NCBI GenBank assembly: GCA_000934455.1
Contig: KN884788.1
Location: forward strand, 21,986-85,985
Reading direction: 5' to 3'
Source: Apostichopus parvimensis
Lineage: Eukaryota; Echinodermata; Holothuroidea; Aspidochirotida; Stichopodidae
DNA: 64,000 nucleotides
The position numbers and the translations under genes were made by a program. How positions within the stretch are numbered: position 1 is the stretch's first letter; each line of letters begins with the position of its first letter. Below, piece after piece: positions 63,838-64,000 of this stretch. The notes under the pieces were generated by a model. It saw only the letters and a program-made list of their open reading frames with translations, did not search any database and had not been told where the DNA came from.

Positions 63838-63942
63838 GTAAGAAGCCATTCATAGCGAAACCTGTTGTACAAATCTAATGAATGTGTCAGGGTGTAAAGG
63901 AGTCCTTAAGGGTTGTTCCTGGTCATCATGTGGGACATGAAC

Positions 63943-64000
63943 CAGGTGCGTAGCCAGGAATTTGCCAAGGGAGGGAGGGGCGAAACTGTAGATTCGGCAT
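63943..64000. mobile_element. Left end of a hAT-like element, cut by the window edge
   Basis: caggtgcgtagccaggaatt followed by a G-rich stretch resembles the start of the element at 46139 (cagtgacgtaaccaggaatt). The rest lies outside the window. Confidence 0.55.

Noticed and set aside
1-64000. CRISPR array, bacterial operon or prophage
   Set aside because: This is an intron-rich animal gene with GT-AG splicing. The tandem arrays lack the spacer structure of CRISPR, and no bacterial genes are present.

Overview
The window is a piece of an animal genome, AT-rich and full of introns. It is dominated by one very large plus-strand gene: the orthologue of LYST (lysosomal trafficking regulator, the Chediak-Higashi / BEACH-family protein). 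I read 43 coding exons from 1136 to 63837, all joined in one consistent phase. They encode about 3,360 residues from the start codon to the linker just after the BEACH domain. The C-terminal WD40 repeats lie beyond the right edge. The match to vertebrate LYST, recalled from memory, is collinear from the N-terminus to the end of BEACH. Together with the repeat content this suggests a marine invertebrate deuterostome, perhaps an echinoderm such as a sea cucumber. The species call is an inference; the gene call is firm.

Layout. 1-1135 is upstream or 5' UTR sequence without a recognisable gene. 1136-14015 holds the N-terminal exons, including a single 2,969-bp exon that carries most of the N-terminal helical-repeat region. 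14662-19902 holds an acidic linker and helical repeats. 20321-25425 encodes the concanavalin-A-like module. 26417-47871 encodes the central armadillo/HEAT-like region. 53454-63837 encodes the pre-BEACH PH module, the BEACH domain and the start of the WD40 linker. The last complete intron before the edge is 63212-63647.

Nested features. The largest intron (47872-53453) contains an intronless class A GPCR gene on the opposite strand. Intron 23 contains a convincing pair of start-codon-bearing exons that are out of phase with the next LYST exon. They may mark an internal promoter for a nested gene or for a short PH-BEACH isoform. Intron 22 holds a minus-strand coding-like relic.

The introns are rich in mobile and repeated DNA. 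There are several non-autonomous hAT-like elements with terminal inverted repeats (two with good 8-bp target duplications), a tRNA-Thr-derived SINE-like unit, a palindromic MITE and hammerhead-ribozyme-like motifs of the kind carried by Penelope-like elements. Minisatellites have units of 51, 30, 59, 61 and 74 bp, and some of these arrays abut splice acceptors. Two 50-N assembly gaps are present; one is flanked by a duplicated block that looks like an assembly artefact. Three homopolymer-inflated stretches look like low-quality consensus.
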